The translations under genes and the position numbers were made by a program. The notes below the pieces were generated by a model. That model was given only the letters and a program-made list of their open reading frames with translations, had not been told where the DNA came from and did not search any database. This document shows positions 24,445 to 33,117 of a DNA stretch of 64,000 bases, in pieces (positions within the stretch are counted from its first letter, which is position 1; every line of letters begins with the position of its first letter). Source of the stretch: Chryseobacterium gwangjuense (GTDB lineage Bacteria > Bacteroidota > Bacteroidia > Flavobacteriales > Weeksellaceae); NCBI RefSeq assembly GCF_021311115.1, contig NZ_JAJTNP010000003.1:401483-465482 (forward strand). Direction: 5' to 3'.

Positions 24445-24894
24445 ATGTCAGAATTAAAGAAAAGACTTTCTTCTATCCTTGAAAGTCCTAAACATAATAC
24501 GGAAGAGAAACTTGAAAAAGTTTGTCATCTTTTGGATCAGGAAATCTCTTATTTTAACTGGACGGGTTTTTATTTTAAAAACGGAGATAAAGATGAACTG
24601 AAATTAGGACCTTATGTTGGAGCACCGACAGACCATACCATCATTCCTTACGGAAAAGGAATTTGCGGACAGGTTGCGGTTTCTAATGAAACATTTGTTG
24701 TTCCTGATGTGAATGAAGAAAGTAATTATTTAAGCTGTTCAATTGATACAAAAGCTGAAATTGTAGTTCCTATTTTTAAAGATGGTAAAAACATTGGACA
24801 GATCGATATCGATTCCCATACAGTAGATCCGTTTACAGATGAAGACAGAGAATTGTTGGAATGGCTTTGTAATGAAGTATCAAAAATATTATAA
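24445..24894 (+). CDS. GAF-domain protein, free methionine-(R)-sulfoxide reductase-like
   Basis: A 149-residue single GAF domain matching the fRMsr pattern: NWTGFYFKNG, LKLGPYVG, GKGICGQVAV with one active-site Cys, and NYLSCSIDTKAEIVVPI with a second. fRMsr enzymes reduce free methionine-R-sulfoxide using two or three Cys. Two are in the expected places; the third, usually just after LGPFxGxxAC, is replaced (GAPTDHT). Activity is therefore likely but not certain. A strong terminator follows. Confidence 0.8.
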   Translation: MSELKKRLSSILESPKHNTEEKLEKVCHLLDQEISYFNWTGFYFKNGDKDELKLGPYVGAPTDHTIIPYGKGICGQVAVSNETFVVPDVNEESNYLSCSIDTKAEIVVPIFKDGKNIGQIDIDSHTVDPFTDEDRELLEWLCNEVSKIL

Positions 24895-24918
24895 TTGAAA
24901 ATACTTTTAGTAAATATA

Positions 24919-24948
24919 AACTCCGGCTCGAAGAGCCGGAGTTTTTTG
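24919..24948. terminator. Intrinsic terminator
   Basis: Perfect 9-bp stem CTCCGGCTC/GAGCCGGAG with loop GAA and a T run, between the convergent fRMsr-like gene and the metal-receptor-like gene. Confidence 0.9.
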
Positions 24949-24967
24949 TTTTGTTTGAAAAATTAAA

Positions 24968-25705
24968 TCAGATTGTAATCGATTCAACCTCAGAAATCAG
25001 TTCTTTAAAATAATTTTCACACTTTGCGATGTGCGTTCCGTACCAGGAAAATGCTTCCCCGTCTACGATCATAATTTTTTTCTCCGGATAAAATTTCTTC
25101 AATTCTTCAATATGTTTTTCTTTAAAGGGAAAAGGCTCAGAAGACAGCATAATGATATCCGCTTCTGCTAAATCCTCAGTTTGAATTGCCGGGTAGCGTG
25201 TTTTGTTCTTAAAAATATTTTCAAAACCAATTTCAGTTAAAATCTTATGAATAAAAGTGTCAGAACCTATCGTCATATAAGGATTCTTCCAAATGAGATA
25301 AGCTATTTTTATACTGGAACTGATCTTAGCTTGGTTTAAAATTTCGTAGATTTTAAGATTGAAAAGTTGTGCTTTTTCTTCCTTATTAAAGGTTTTTCCG
25401 AGGCTTTTAAGTAAATAATAATTATCCTCAATAGTTTCTACATTAGTAACAACTACTTTGAATTCATCCATTAAAGCTTCTACCTGCTCTTTGATATTTT
25501 CTTCTTTGTTAGCAAGAATTAAATCAGGTTGTAAAGCTTTGATTTTATCAATATTAATATTTTTTGTTCCACCGATTACCGCAACATTTTTTATTTTTTC
25601 TTCAGGATGAATACAGAATTTTGTCCTTCCGACAATTTCTTTTTCGGTTAACCCCAAATCAAATAAAGCTTCAGTAATTGAAGGAACTAAAGAAACAACT
25701 TTCAT
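24968..25705 (-). CDS. Helical-backbone metal receptor / BtuF-like binding protein
   Basis: A 245-residue protein of the BtuF/FecB substrate-binding fold: MKVVSLVPSITEALFDLG at the start, GGTKNINIDKIKALQPDLIL, a long backbone helix region and a C-terminal lobe with ADIIMLSSEPFPF and WYGTHIAKC. It lacks a signal peptide and lipobox, so it may be cytosolic or use a separate route. Relatives bind cobalamin or iron complexes. A cobalamin salvage cluster is elsewhere in the window (41716-44042), but no transporter is adjacent. Confidence 0.78.
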   Translation of the reverse strand: MKVVSLVPSITEALFDLGLTEKEIVGRTKFCIHPEEKIKNVAVIGGTKNINIDKIKALQPDLILANKEENIKEQVEALMDEFKVVVTNVETIEDNYYLLKSLGKTFNKEEKAQLFNLKIYEILNQAKISSSIKIAYLIWKNPYMTIGSDTFIHKILTEIGFENIFKNKTRYPAIQTEDLAEADIIMLSSEPFPFKEKHIEELKKFYPEKKIMIVDGEAFSWYGTHIAKCENYFKELISEVESITI

Positions 25706-25731
25706 ATTACTATTTTAGATTCTGCCTAAAA

Positions 25732-27078
25732 TTACAAAAGTTTACCGGTTAAGAAAAGTCCGGCTACAGAAAAATAGATGATAAGTCCTGTTACGTCTAC
25801 TAACGTTGCTACAAATGGAGCAGAAGAGGTTGCCGGGTCAAGTTTTAATTTTTTTAGAATAAAAGGAACCATAGATCCGGAAAGAGTTCCCCAAAGGACG
25901 ATCATCACTAAAGAAACCCCAACGCTAAGTCCTACAAATGGCCAGTACATTCCATAATTAAAGAAGCCTGCTTCGTGCCAGATCATAATTCTTAGAAAAC
26001 CGATAATTCCAAGAATTCCACCAAGGAAAAGTCCTGTGAAAATCTCCTTTTTCATGACATACCACCAGTCTTTTAAACCGATTTCCTGAAGTGCCATTGC
26101 TCTAATGATCAGGGTGGCAGCCTGCGAACCGGAATTTCCTCCACTGGAAATAATTAAAGGAACAAATAAAGCCAAAACAACGGCCTTTTGAATTTCATCT
26201 TCAAAATAACCCATGGCAGAAGCGGTCAGCATTTCTGAAAAGAACAGGATAATCAGCCACATTCCTCTTTTTTTGATCATTTCGATCAAAGAAGTTTGCG
26301 TATAGGGAACATCCAATGCTTCAAGTCCCCCGAACTTTTGAATATCTTCAGTGTTTTGTTGCTCTATCTGGTCTAAGATGTCATCAATGGTAACAATTCC
26401 TACCAAAACTCCGGCTTCAGTTATAATAGGAAGTGCGGCTCTGTCATATTTTTCAAAATATTGTACCGCATCTTCTTTTGAAGTGGTAGTGGTAATGGCT
26501 ACAAAATGGTTATCCGTAATCTCAGATATCAGAGTATCTTCTTCTGCTAGAAGTAAACTTCCTAATGCAATATCATCAATCAGGCGGTTTCTTTCGTCCA
26601 CTACATACAGGTGGTTCATGGTTTCCACTCTTTTACCTACCTTTTTTATTTGTTGAAGACACTTTTTTACGGTCCATTCCTTACGGATTTGGATATAATA
26701 AGGTGTCATCAGACGGGCAATGGAGTCGGAATTATATCCTAAAAGTTTCAGGGCAATTCTTCTTTCCTGCGGGTTAAGGTGATTGATAGAATATTTAATT
26801 AATTCATCCGGGAAATCTTCAAATAAAGCCGTCCTGTCATCGGGAGTCATAGCGTTCAAAATTTCGGAAACTTCGTCGCTTCCAATACTTCTGATAGTTT
26901 CTTCCTGAAAATCGGGATCAAGATGTGAAAAAACTTCTGCTTTGTATTCTTTTGGAACCTTTAAAAATGCTAAAAGCCTCTCATCAGCGGGAAGTCCACT
27001 AAGAGTTTCGGCAATATCGGCAGGGTTAAAGATAAGTTCGTCTCTAGAATTCAAAACGTGAAATTTTTGGATATGCAA
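25732..27078 (-). CDS. mgtE: Magnesium transporter MgtE
   Basis: A 448-residue protein with the full MgtE layout: N-terminal helical superfamily domain (about 20-120, repeats of [12 protein letters not shown] type), two CBS domains (about 125-250, with [15 protein letters not shown]) and a five-helix membrane domain with the [17 protein letters not shown] and [13 protein letters not shown] signatures. It mediates gated Mg2+ uptake, the cytosolic domains sensing Mg2+. The start is a TTG; an in-frame stop lies a few codons upstream and no ATG fits. Confidence 0.95.
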   Translation of the reverse strand: MHIQKFHVLNSRDELIFNPADIAETLSGLPADERLLAFLKVPKEYKAEVFSHLDPDFQEETIRSIGSDEVSEILNAMTPDDRTALFEDFPDELIKYSINHLNPQERRIALKLLGYNSDSIARLMTPYYIQIRKEWTVKKCLQQIKKVGKRVETMNHLYVVDERNRLIDDIALGSLLLAEEDTLISEITDNHFVAITTTTSKEDAVQYFEKYDRAALPIITEAGVLVGIVTIDDILDQIEQQNTEDIQKFGGLEALDVPYTQTSLIEMIKKRGMWLIILFFSEMLTASAMGYFEDEIQKAVVLALFVPLIISSGGNSGSQAATLIIRAMALQEIGLKDWWYVMKKEIFTGLFLGGILGIIGFLRIMIWHEAGFFNYGMYWPFVGLSVGVSLVMIVLWGTLSGSMVPFILKKLKLDPATSSAPFVATLVDVTGLIIYFSVAGLFLTGKLL

Positions 27079-27138
27079 AAATAATTTAAATTTTCAAGAA
27101 ACAGGAATAATGGATGAAATTTAAAGAATATTTAAAGA

Positions 27139-27693
27139 CTAAAACCCGGATTCTGTGGCAGACTTTATTTTCTTCAACTTCTTTAAGATCCCTTTTATAG
27201 CACCATTGGTTCCTATTTTTATAGAATTTTCAGTAGATCCCAAAAGACGCATGTTTTTACGATAAGTATCATAATCTGTTTCCGTGAGAAGATTTCCCGT
27301 TGCATCGAAAAGCTTCATGCTTACTACGACCTGATTTGAAAATACGTATTTACCTAAGCCTACTTTAAAGTATTTTACTTTTGGAACAATGGCAAAATCG
27401 GTTGCGTTGTTACTGCAATAGTCTATAATGGTTTGTTTGTCGATGCTATCATAAGAAACCTGCACTTCGGCTCTCAGCATTTTGCTTTTTTTCATGTTAC
27501 TGATATTATCAGAAACAGCGCTGAAAAATGCATTATTGGTAGGTTCTTTGATCTCCTCGATGTCGGGCTCCACTTCAGGGTTGAAGTAAAGGACTTTTCT
27601 GGTTTTATTATCGACACTTTTTTGTGCTTTCATTGAAGCTGTTCCGATCAATAAAAAAGAAGTAAAGACTAAAAAAAATAAAACTTTTCTCAT
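27139..27693 (-). CDS. Exported hypothetical protein
   Basis: A 184-residue protein with a Sec signal peptide (KVLFFLVFTSFLLIGTASMKA, cleaved before QKS), then a mixed alpha/beta domain with DFAIVPKVKYFKVGLGKYVF and a strongly basic C-terminus (ILKKLKKIKSA). There is no lipobox Cys. I recognise no family; the fold resembles periplasmic proteins that assemble a small beta sheet on the membrane. It is monocistronic, divergent from rpsO. Confidence 0.75.
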   Translation of the reverse strand: MRKVLFFLVFTSFLLIGTASMKAQKSVDNKTRKVLYFNPEVEPDIEEIKEPTNNAFFSAVSDNISNMKKSKMLRAEVQVSYDSIDKQTIIDYCSNNATDFAIVPKVKYFKVGLGKYVFSNQVVVSMKLFDATGNLLTETDYDTYRKNMRLLGSTENSIKIGTNGAIKGILKKLKKIKSATESGF

Positions 27694-27800
27694 TTGTAAT
27701 TCGGTTGCAAAATTACTGTCTTTTAATGGGATGGCATAATTTTTTTAAGAAATTTTTAACATTTTTTTCTATCAATTTCCATACATGAAATCAATAATGT

Positions 27801-27830
27801 TTGCAGAATCAAAAAATAGTCGTAATTTTG
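27801..27830 (+). promoter_or_regulatory. rpsO promoter
   Basis: TTG at 27801-27803 and TAATTTTG at 27823-27830 with a 19-nt spacer, the flavobacterial consensus. The S15 ATG is 36 nt downstream. Confidence 0.7.
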
Positions 27831-27865
27831 CACGCGTTACATAATAATCATTAAACAATATTGGA

Positions 27866-28135
27866 ATGTACTTAACAACAGAAAAAAAGCAGGAAATTTT
27901 CGCAAAACACGGAAAATCTGCACAAGACACAGGAAGTGCTGAAGGGCAAATTGCACTTTTCACTTTCAGAATCAATCACTTATCTCAGCACTTAAAGGCT
28001 AACCGTCACGATTTCAACACAGAGAGATCTTTGGTGAAATTGGTAGGTAAGAGAAAAAGTTTACTAGATTACCTTAAAAACAAAGATATCGCAAGATATA
28101 GAGCAATTATTGCTGAACTAGGTTTAAGAAAATAA
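27866..28135 (+). CDS. rpsO: 30S ribosomal protein S15
   Basis: An 89-residue protein matching S15 over its whole length: DTGSAEGQIALFTFRINHLS and HDFNTERSLVKLVGKRKSLLDYL are the rRNA-binding signatures. S15 binds the central domain of 16S rRNA early in 30S assembly. It has its own promoter and terminator; as in many bacteria pnp lies downstream, but here one other gene separates them. Confidence 0.98.
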   Translation: MYLTTEKKQEIFAKHGKSAQDTGSAEGQIALFTFRINHLSQHLKANRHDFNTERSLVKLVGKRKSLLDYLKNKDIARYRAIIAELGLRK

Positions 28136-28155
28136 TCTACAAAGATTTACACAAG

Positions 28156-28184
28156 AGCAACTTCGAAAGAAGTTGCTTTTTTTA
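28156..28184 (+). terminator. rpsO terminator
   Basis: 9-bp perfect stem AGCAACTTC/GAAGTTGCT with loop GAAA and a run of seven T. Confidence 0.9.
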
Positions 28185-28289
28185 TGCTTTTTATTAGATA
28201 TGTAAAGAATAAACGAATTTTAATTATTTTTTTACCATTTTTTTAAATGAATATTTAAATTTGTTTCTTTTTTTTAATTAAGATTAGTT

Positions 28290-29456
28290 TTGAAGAATTT
28301 TTATACTTATTTTTTAGTTTTATTATCAATCTTCTGCAGTGCTCAAGAAGCAGATTCTATAAAAAGCAATACATCCTGGGCTATTTCCGGAGGCGCGGAA
28401 TATGGAACGGTTTTGCCTACTAACTTTCATTTGAAAAGTTATCCAAACAGAGATTATACTGGCTACTCATTCCAGTTTTTAAAGCAAGCAACGGGAAAAA
28501 AAGATTGGGAAAAGTTGTATAACTACCCTCAATATGGTATTGGTTTCTTTGCTTTCGACTTTCTTGAGAATAAACAAATGGGAAGTCCTTTTGCTGTTTA
28601 TGGAATATATAATACCAAAATTAAACAATGGGGAAATCTTAAATGGTATCATAATATCAATTTTGGTATTTCTTTTAATTCAAACCCTTTTGATCTGGAT
28701 AATGGATATTATAATACTTCAGTAGGTTCAAAAACTAATATGTTTATTAGCGTAGGAACCGGTTTGTATTATGAAATGGGGAAACATTTTGATTTGGGAT
28801 TGAATCTTAAATTTAATCATCTTTCAAATGGATCACTAAAAATCCCGAATAAAGGATTGAATAGTATTGCACCTCAGTTGAGTCTGGTATATTATCCGGA
28901 AAGAGCAGTCATTAAAAGAGACGATTCAATTACTACAAGTGGCAAAAAATATAATACATTAGAGTTTTCGGTATTTGCAGGGAGAAAAGATGCTTTTTAT
29001 AAAGGTGAAAGAAGGGATGAAATAAAATTGTATGACGGATTTGATTACTCAATATATGGAGCAGAAGCTTTCTATTTACGTCAGTATTCTGCTAAATCGG
29101 CTTATGGAATAGGGATAGGAATAACTAAGGATGAAGAATATAATCATACCATGTATATTTCAGACAGTACATTGTATCAAAAAAAACGTTTTTCTCATGA
29201 TCAGCTTTTGTTTAGTGTTATTCCTACCTATCGTTTGATGATTGGTAATTTATATGTGAATGTGGGAGCAGGATATTATGCTTTCAAAAAAACAACAAAA
29301 TATGATAAAACCGCTTTCTTTCAAAGAATAGGTTTACAATATCAGGTTACAGATCGTTTATTTGCCTCATTCGGAATCAATGCTTATGATTTCCATGTTG
29401 CGAATTATCTGGAATGGAAACTAGGCTATACTTTCTCCAAGAAAGTCAGAAAATAG
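28290..29456 (+). CDS. PagL-like acyloxyacyl hydrolase (lipid A 3-O-deacylase family)
   Basis: A 388-residue outer-membrane protein with a signal peptide (FYTYFLVLLSIFCSAQ) and a predicted beta barrel. The segment LKFNHLSNGSLKIPNKGLN carries the His-Ser pair of the PagL active site in its usual sequence context. Members remove acyl chains from lipid A. The protein is about twice the length of classic PagL; the extra C-terminal half looks like more barrel. The start is a TTG; a stop lies five codons upstream and the signal peptide begins directly at the TTG. Confidence 0.8.
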   Translation: MKNFYTYFLVLLSIFCSAQEADSIKSNTSWAISGGAEYGTVLPTNFHLKSYPNRDYTGYSFQFLKQATGKKDWEKLYNYPQYGIGFFAFDFLENKQMGSPFAVYGIYNTKIKQWGNLKWYHNINFGISFNSNPFDLDNGYYNTSVGSKTNMFISVGTGLYYEMGKHFDLGLNLKFNHLSNGSLKIPNKGLNSIAPQLSLVYYPERAVIKRDDSITTSGKKYNTLEFSVFAGRKDAFYKGERRDEIKLYDGFDYSIYGAEAFYLRQYSAKSAYGIGIGITKDEEYNHTMYISDSTLYQKKRFSHDQLLFSVIPTYRLMIGNLYVNVGAGYYAFKKTTKYDKTAFFQRIGLQYQVTDRLFASFGINAYDFHVANYLEWKLGYTFSKKVRK

Positions 29457-29634
29457 AAGCCTGAATGCTTTTAAGCTGTAGAAATTGTATGGAAGAAGTT
29501 TTTTTGACCAAACGAAAACCTTTTTGGGACTCAATTTTCGGTTTTATCCAAATAATACATTAAATTTGCAAACGAAAATTTAAAGAGTTTAAATAATAAT
29601 CGTACTCAATACGGAGTACAATAGACGAAAATTT

Positions 29635-31824
29635 ATGAGTATACCTCAAGCGTTTACAGAAACGATTACTCTTGCAGACGGAAGAGAAATCACACTAGAA
29701 ACAGGGAAGTTGGCAAAACAGGCTGATGGATCTGTGGTAGTAAAAATGGGCGGAACAATGCTATTAGCAACTGTTGTAGCCAATAAAGAAGCAAATCCGG
29801 GAGTGGATTTTTTACCATTAACGGTAGATTACAGAGAGAAATTTTATGCGGGAGGTAGAATCCCTGGAAATTTCTTCCGTAGAGAAGCGAGACCTTCTGA
29901 TCAGGAAATTTTAACAATGCGTTTGGTAGACAGAGTTCTACGTCCGCTTTTCCCTGAAGATTTCCATGCGGAAGTTCAGGTAATGATTTCATTGATTTCT
30001 TACGATGGGCAAACAATTCCTGATGATTTAGCAGGTTTAGCAGCTTCTGCAGCAATCGCTATTACGGATATTCCTTTCAACGGACCAATGTCTGAAGTAA
30101 GAGTGGTGAGATTCAACGGAGAGTTGGCGATCAATCCAAGCTATGAGCAATTAAAAGATTCTGAACTTGATATTATGGTTGGAGCTACTAAAGACTCAAT
30201 CGTAATGGTAGAAGGAGAGATGAAAGAAATTTCTGAGCAGGAAATGCTGGAAGCTATCATTTTTGCTCATGCTGAAATCAAAAAACAAATCGAAGCTCAG
30301 GAAAGATTAGCTGAAAAAGTAGGAAAAGCTTTCCCTAAAAGAGAATATTCTCACGAAAATCATGACGAAGAAATTCGTGAAAAAGTTTGGAAAGAGACTT
30401 ATGATAAAGTATACGAAGTTGCAAGAACTCCATCTGGAAAAGAAGAAAGAGGAGAAAAATTCAAAGCGGTTCGTGAAGAGTTTTTAGCTCAATATGCTGA
30501 TAATGAAGAGGAATTAGAAAGAGTAACTCCTTTCGTAAAAGTATATTATCATGATGTAGAAAAAGAAGCAATGCGTCAGATGATTCTTGAAGATAATATT
30601 CGTCTAGATGGTCGTGATCCTCAAACGATTCGTCCAATCTGGTCAGAAATTGACTATCTTCCGGGAGCTCACGGTTCTGCAATCTTTACAAGAGGTGAAA
30701 CTCAGTCTTTAACGGCTGTAACACTAGGTTCTGTAAAAGATGCGAACATGGTAGACAGCGTAATCACTCAACACGACGAAAAATTCTTCTTACATTATAA
30801 CTTCCCTCCATTCTCAACAGGTGAAGCAAGACCTTTAAGAGGAACTTCAAGAAGAGAAGTCGGACACGGAAACTTAGCTCAGAGAGCTTTACAGGCAGTA
30901 ATTCCTGCAGAAAATCCATATACGATCAGAATTGTTTCTGACATTTTAGAATCAAACGGTTCGTCTTCAATGGCAACAGTTTGTGCAGGAACATTAGCAT
31001 TAATGGATGCAGGTGTACAAATTACTAAGCCGGTTTCAGGTATTGCAATGGGATTGATCACTGATGTAAAATCAGGAAAATTCACGGTACTTTCTGATAT
31101 CTTAGGAGATGAAGATCACCTTGGAGATATGGACTTTAAAGTAACAGGAACTGCAGACGGTATCACGGCTTGTCAGATGGATATCAAAATCCAGGGACTT
31201 TCTATGGACATCATGGAAAAAGCTTTGATGCAGGCAAGAGACGGAAGATTACATATCTTAAATAAAATCACGGAAACGATTTCTGAACCAAGAGAAGATG
31301 TGAAACCTCACGCTCCGAAAATGGTTGTAATGGAGATTCCTAAAGATTTCATTGGTGCTGTAATCGGACCTGGTGGAAAAATTATTCAGCAAATGCAAAA
31401 AGATACAGATACTGTTATTGCAATTGAAGAACAAGGTGAAATCGGACGTATTGAAATTGCCGGAACAGACAGAGAGAAAATTAACGCTGCTGTTGCTAGA
31501 ATCAATGAAATTACTTTCGTACCGGTTGTAGGTGAAGTTTACAAAGGTAAAGTTGTGAAAGTAATGGATTTCGGAGCTTTCGTAGCCATTGCTAAAGGTA
31601 CTGAAGGTCTTCTTCATATCTCGGAAATCGAGTGGAAGCGTTTAGACAAGGTTCCTTATGCTGAAGGTGATGAAGTTGAGGTGAAATTCATGGGGTATGA
31701 TGATCGTAAGAAAATGAAACTTTCAAGAAAAGTTCTTTTACCAAGACCTCCAAAACCGGAAGGGAAACCAAAACAAGAAGTACAAGCTCAGGCAGAAGGT
31801 GAAAAACCTGCTGAACAAGCTTAA
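29635..31824 (+). CDS. pnp: Polyribonucleotide nucleotidyltransferase (PNPase)
   Basis: A 729-residue enzyme of standard length with two RNase PH domains ([16 protein letters not shown] and [19 protein letters not shown] belong to the catalytic half), an all-helical linker, a KH domain ([18 protein letters not shown], about 565-625) and an S1 domain ([18 protein letters not shown], about 635-705). It degrades RNA 3' to 5' by phosphorolysis. A TAAATTTG -7 box lies at 29561-29568, and a strong terminator follows the gene. Confidence 0.98.
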   Translation: MSIPQAFTETITLADGREITLETGKLAKQADGSVVVKMGGTMLLATVVANKEANPGVDFLPLTVDYREKFYAGGRIPGNFFRREARPSDQEILTMRLVDRVLRPLFPEDFHAEVQVMISLISYDGQTIPDDLAGLAASAAIAITDIPFNGPMSEVRVVRFNGELAINPSYEQLKDSELDIMVGATKDSIVMVEGEMKEISEQEMLEAIIFAHAEIKKQIEAQERLAEKVGKAFPKREYSHENHDEEIREKVWKETYDKVYEVARTPSGKEERGEKFKAVREEFLAQYADNEEELERVTPFVKVYYHDVEKEAMRQMILEDNIRLDGRDPQTIRPIWSEIDYLPGAHGSAIFTRGETQSLTAVTLGSVKDANMVDSVITQHDEKFFLHYNFPPFSTGEARPLRGTSRREVGHGNLAQRALQAVIPAENPYTIRIVSDILESNGSSSMATVCAGTLALMDAGVQITKPVSGIAMGLITDVKSGKFTVLSDILGDEDHLGDMDFKVTGTADGITACQMDIKIQGLSMDIMEKALMQARDGRLHILNKITETISEPREDVKPHAPKMVVMEIPKDFIGAVIGPGGKIIQQMQKDTDTVIAIEEQGEIGRIEIAGTDREKINAAVARINEITFVPVVGEVYKGKVVKVMDFGAFVAIAKGTEGLLHISEIEWKRLDKVPYAEGDEVEVKFMGYDDRKKMKLSRKVLLPRPPKPEGKPKQEVQAQAEGEKPAEQA

Positions 31825-31831
31825 TAAAATA

Positions 31832-31864
31832 GAAACCATCGGAATTTCCGGTGGTTTTTTGTTT
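31832..31864 (+). terminator. pnp terminator
   Basis: Stem ACCATCGGA/TCCGGTGGT (one G-T pair), loop of three, followed by a T run. Confidence 0.85.
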
Positions 31865-31888
31865 TTATCTTATTGATATTTTGATTAT

Positions 31889-32167
31889 TTGATACCTGTT
31901 AATTTCATTTTTCGTATATTTGTAGCTCCATCAGTAAAAATTCTTTATCTTTAAAGTAGGAAAAAGAATTTAGATATTCATTTTTTTCTTCTTTTCATTT
32001 TTTACTGCCGTTTAAAATTGTAAAGCGGCAATTTGGATCATCAATTACTGAAAAGTTCATAAAGGAGCTTAGATGTTTCTCTTTGAGAAATAGGATGGTG
32101 TGGAATTAGTTTATTTTATATTTAAGCTAATGAATAGTACTCGATAATTTTAATTTTATAATAATAT
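31889..32167 (+). promoter_or_regulatory. Promoter and long 5' leader of the cold-shock-domain gene
   Basis: TTG at 31889-31891 and TATATTTG at 31915-31922 (23-nt spacer) predict a start near 31930, leaving a leader of about 240 nt without an ORF. The leader contains a U-rich stretch and a hairpin GCCGTTTA.../...TAAAGCGGC near 32006-32028. Long structured leaders are usual for cold-shock genes and control translation by temperature; the function here is inferred. Confidence 0.5.
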
Positions 32168-32602
32168 ATGGCAGATTCTTTCTCTAAAAAAGAAAATTTC
32201 AAGAAGAAACAGCAAAAACAAAAAGAAAAAGCTTTACGTCGTGAAGAGCGTAAAGAGAACAACGACAAAGGGAAAACCCTTGATGAAATGTTTATGTATG
32301 TAGATGCGAACGGGCAACTGACATCTACACCACCTGATAATGATGAAAGAGCTGAAATAGATCTTGACAACATTCAGCTGGGTGCAGCCCCAATCGAAGC
32401 TGAAGAAGCTTTAAAAACAGGAATTGTAACTTTTTTAAGCGAAAAAGGTTATGGATTTATCACGGAAGATAAAACAAAAGAAAATATCTTCTTCCATAAC
32501 AACAATTGCATTGATCAGATTAAAAAAGGCAACAAAGTATCTTTTGAAAAAGAAAAATCTCCGAAAGGATTTTCTGCAACAGAGATCAGATTGGTAAAAT
32601 AA
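32168..32602 (+). CDS. Cold-shock-domain protein with basic N-terminal extension
   Basis: A 144-residue protein. The first 50 residues are highly charged and probably disordered (KKENFKKKQQKQKEKALRR). From about residue 80 comes a compact CSD: GIVTFLSEKGYGFITED with the RNP1-like motif and ENIFFHNNNC as RNP2. CSDs bind single-stranded nucleic acid; the basic extension resembles DEAD-helicase or ribosome-associated tails and could add RNA affinity. It differs from the usual 65-70-residue CspA in length. A long leader precedes it. Confidence 0.88.
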   Translation: MADSFSKKENFKKKQQKQKEKALRREERKENNDKGKTLDEMFMYVDANGQLTSTPPDNDERAEIDLDNIQLGAAPIEAEEALKTGIVTFLSEKGYGFITEDKTKENIFFHNNNCIDQIKKGNKVSFEKEKSPKGFSATEIRLVK

Positions 32603-32641
32603 TTAATCCCACTTCAGATTAATTTCTCAGATATAGTAGAA

Positions 32642-32666
32642 TCCCTCATTGTTTGAGGGATTTTGT
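32642..32666 (+). terminator. Terminator after the cold-shock gene
   Basis: TCCCTCA/TGAGGGA stem with a 5-nt loop and TTTTG tail. Confidence 0.75.
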
Positions 32667-32711
32667 ATGTTTACTCATGATGAAATTTTAATTATCTTTA
32701 AACAAAAACTT

Positions 32712-33065
32712 ATGAAAAAACTACTGATGCTTTCCCTTATTGGTTTTACTTCTTATTCATTTGCACAAACGGTAAATGATGTTCCTCTTAAAGATATTGA
32801 TGTCGATTATGTACAGATCATCGGAACAGGAAGGTCACTAAGTACCAAAGTAAATGTTGAAATTGATTTTGGGCAGGAAATCAAGTCAATTTCCTTTAAA
32901 AACGGGACAAGCATCAAAGATGAAAGAGGTAGGAATATGAAGTTCAATTCGATGATGGATGCGCTTAATTTTATGTCTGCAAACGGATTTTCTTTTCAGT
33001 TTGCCTATACAATGAATGATGAAAAAGATAAAGCGATTTACTATATCTTAAAGAAGAACAAATAA
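32712..33065 (+). CDS. Small exported protein, 117 aa
   Basis: Signal peptide MKKLLMLSLIGFTSYSFAQ, then a compact alpha/beta domain with DVDYVQIIGTGRSLSTKVNV and a C-terminal FQFAYTMNDEKDKAIYYIL. The ATG at 32712 is chosen because it begins the signal peptide; an upstream in-frame TTG would add 21 residues that destroy it. No family is recognised, but similar small periplasmic proteins are frequent in Flavobacteriia. Confidence 0.78.
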   Translation: MKKLLMLSLIGFTSYSFAQTVNDVPLKDIDVDYVQIIGTGRSLSTKVNVEIDFGQEIKSISFKNGTSIKDERGRNMKFNSMMDALNFMSANGFSFQFAYTMNDEKDKAIYYILKKNK

Positions 33066-33068
33066 TAA

Positions 33069-33095
33069 AAAAACCACCAAATTTTGGTGGTTTTT
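33069..33095. terminator. Bidirectional terminator between convergent genes
   Basis: AAACCACCAA/TTGGTGGTTT stem flanked by A and T runs, serving both the small exported protein and the TonB-receptor operon. Confidence 0.9.
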
Positions 33096-33117
33096 CTTTT
33101 CTATATAAATTAAAACT

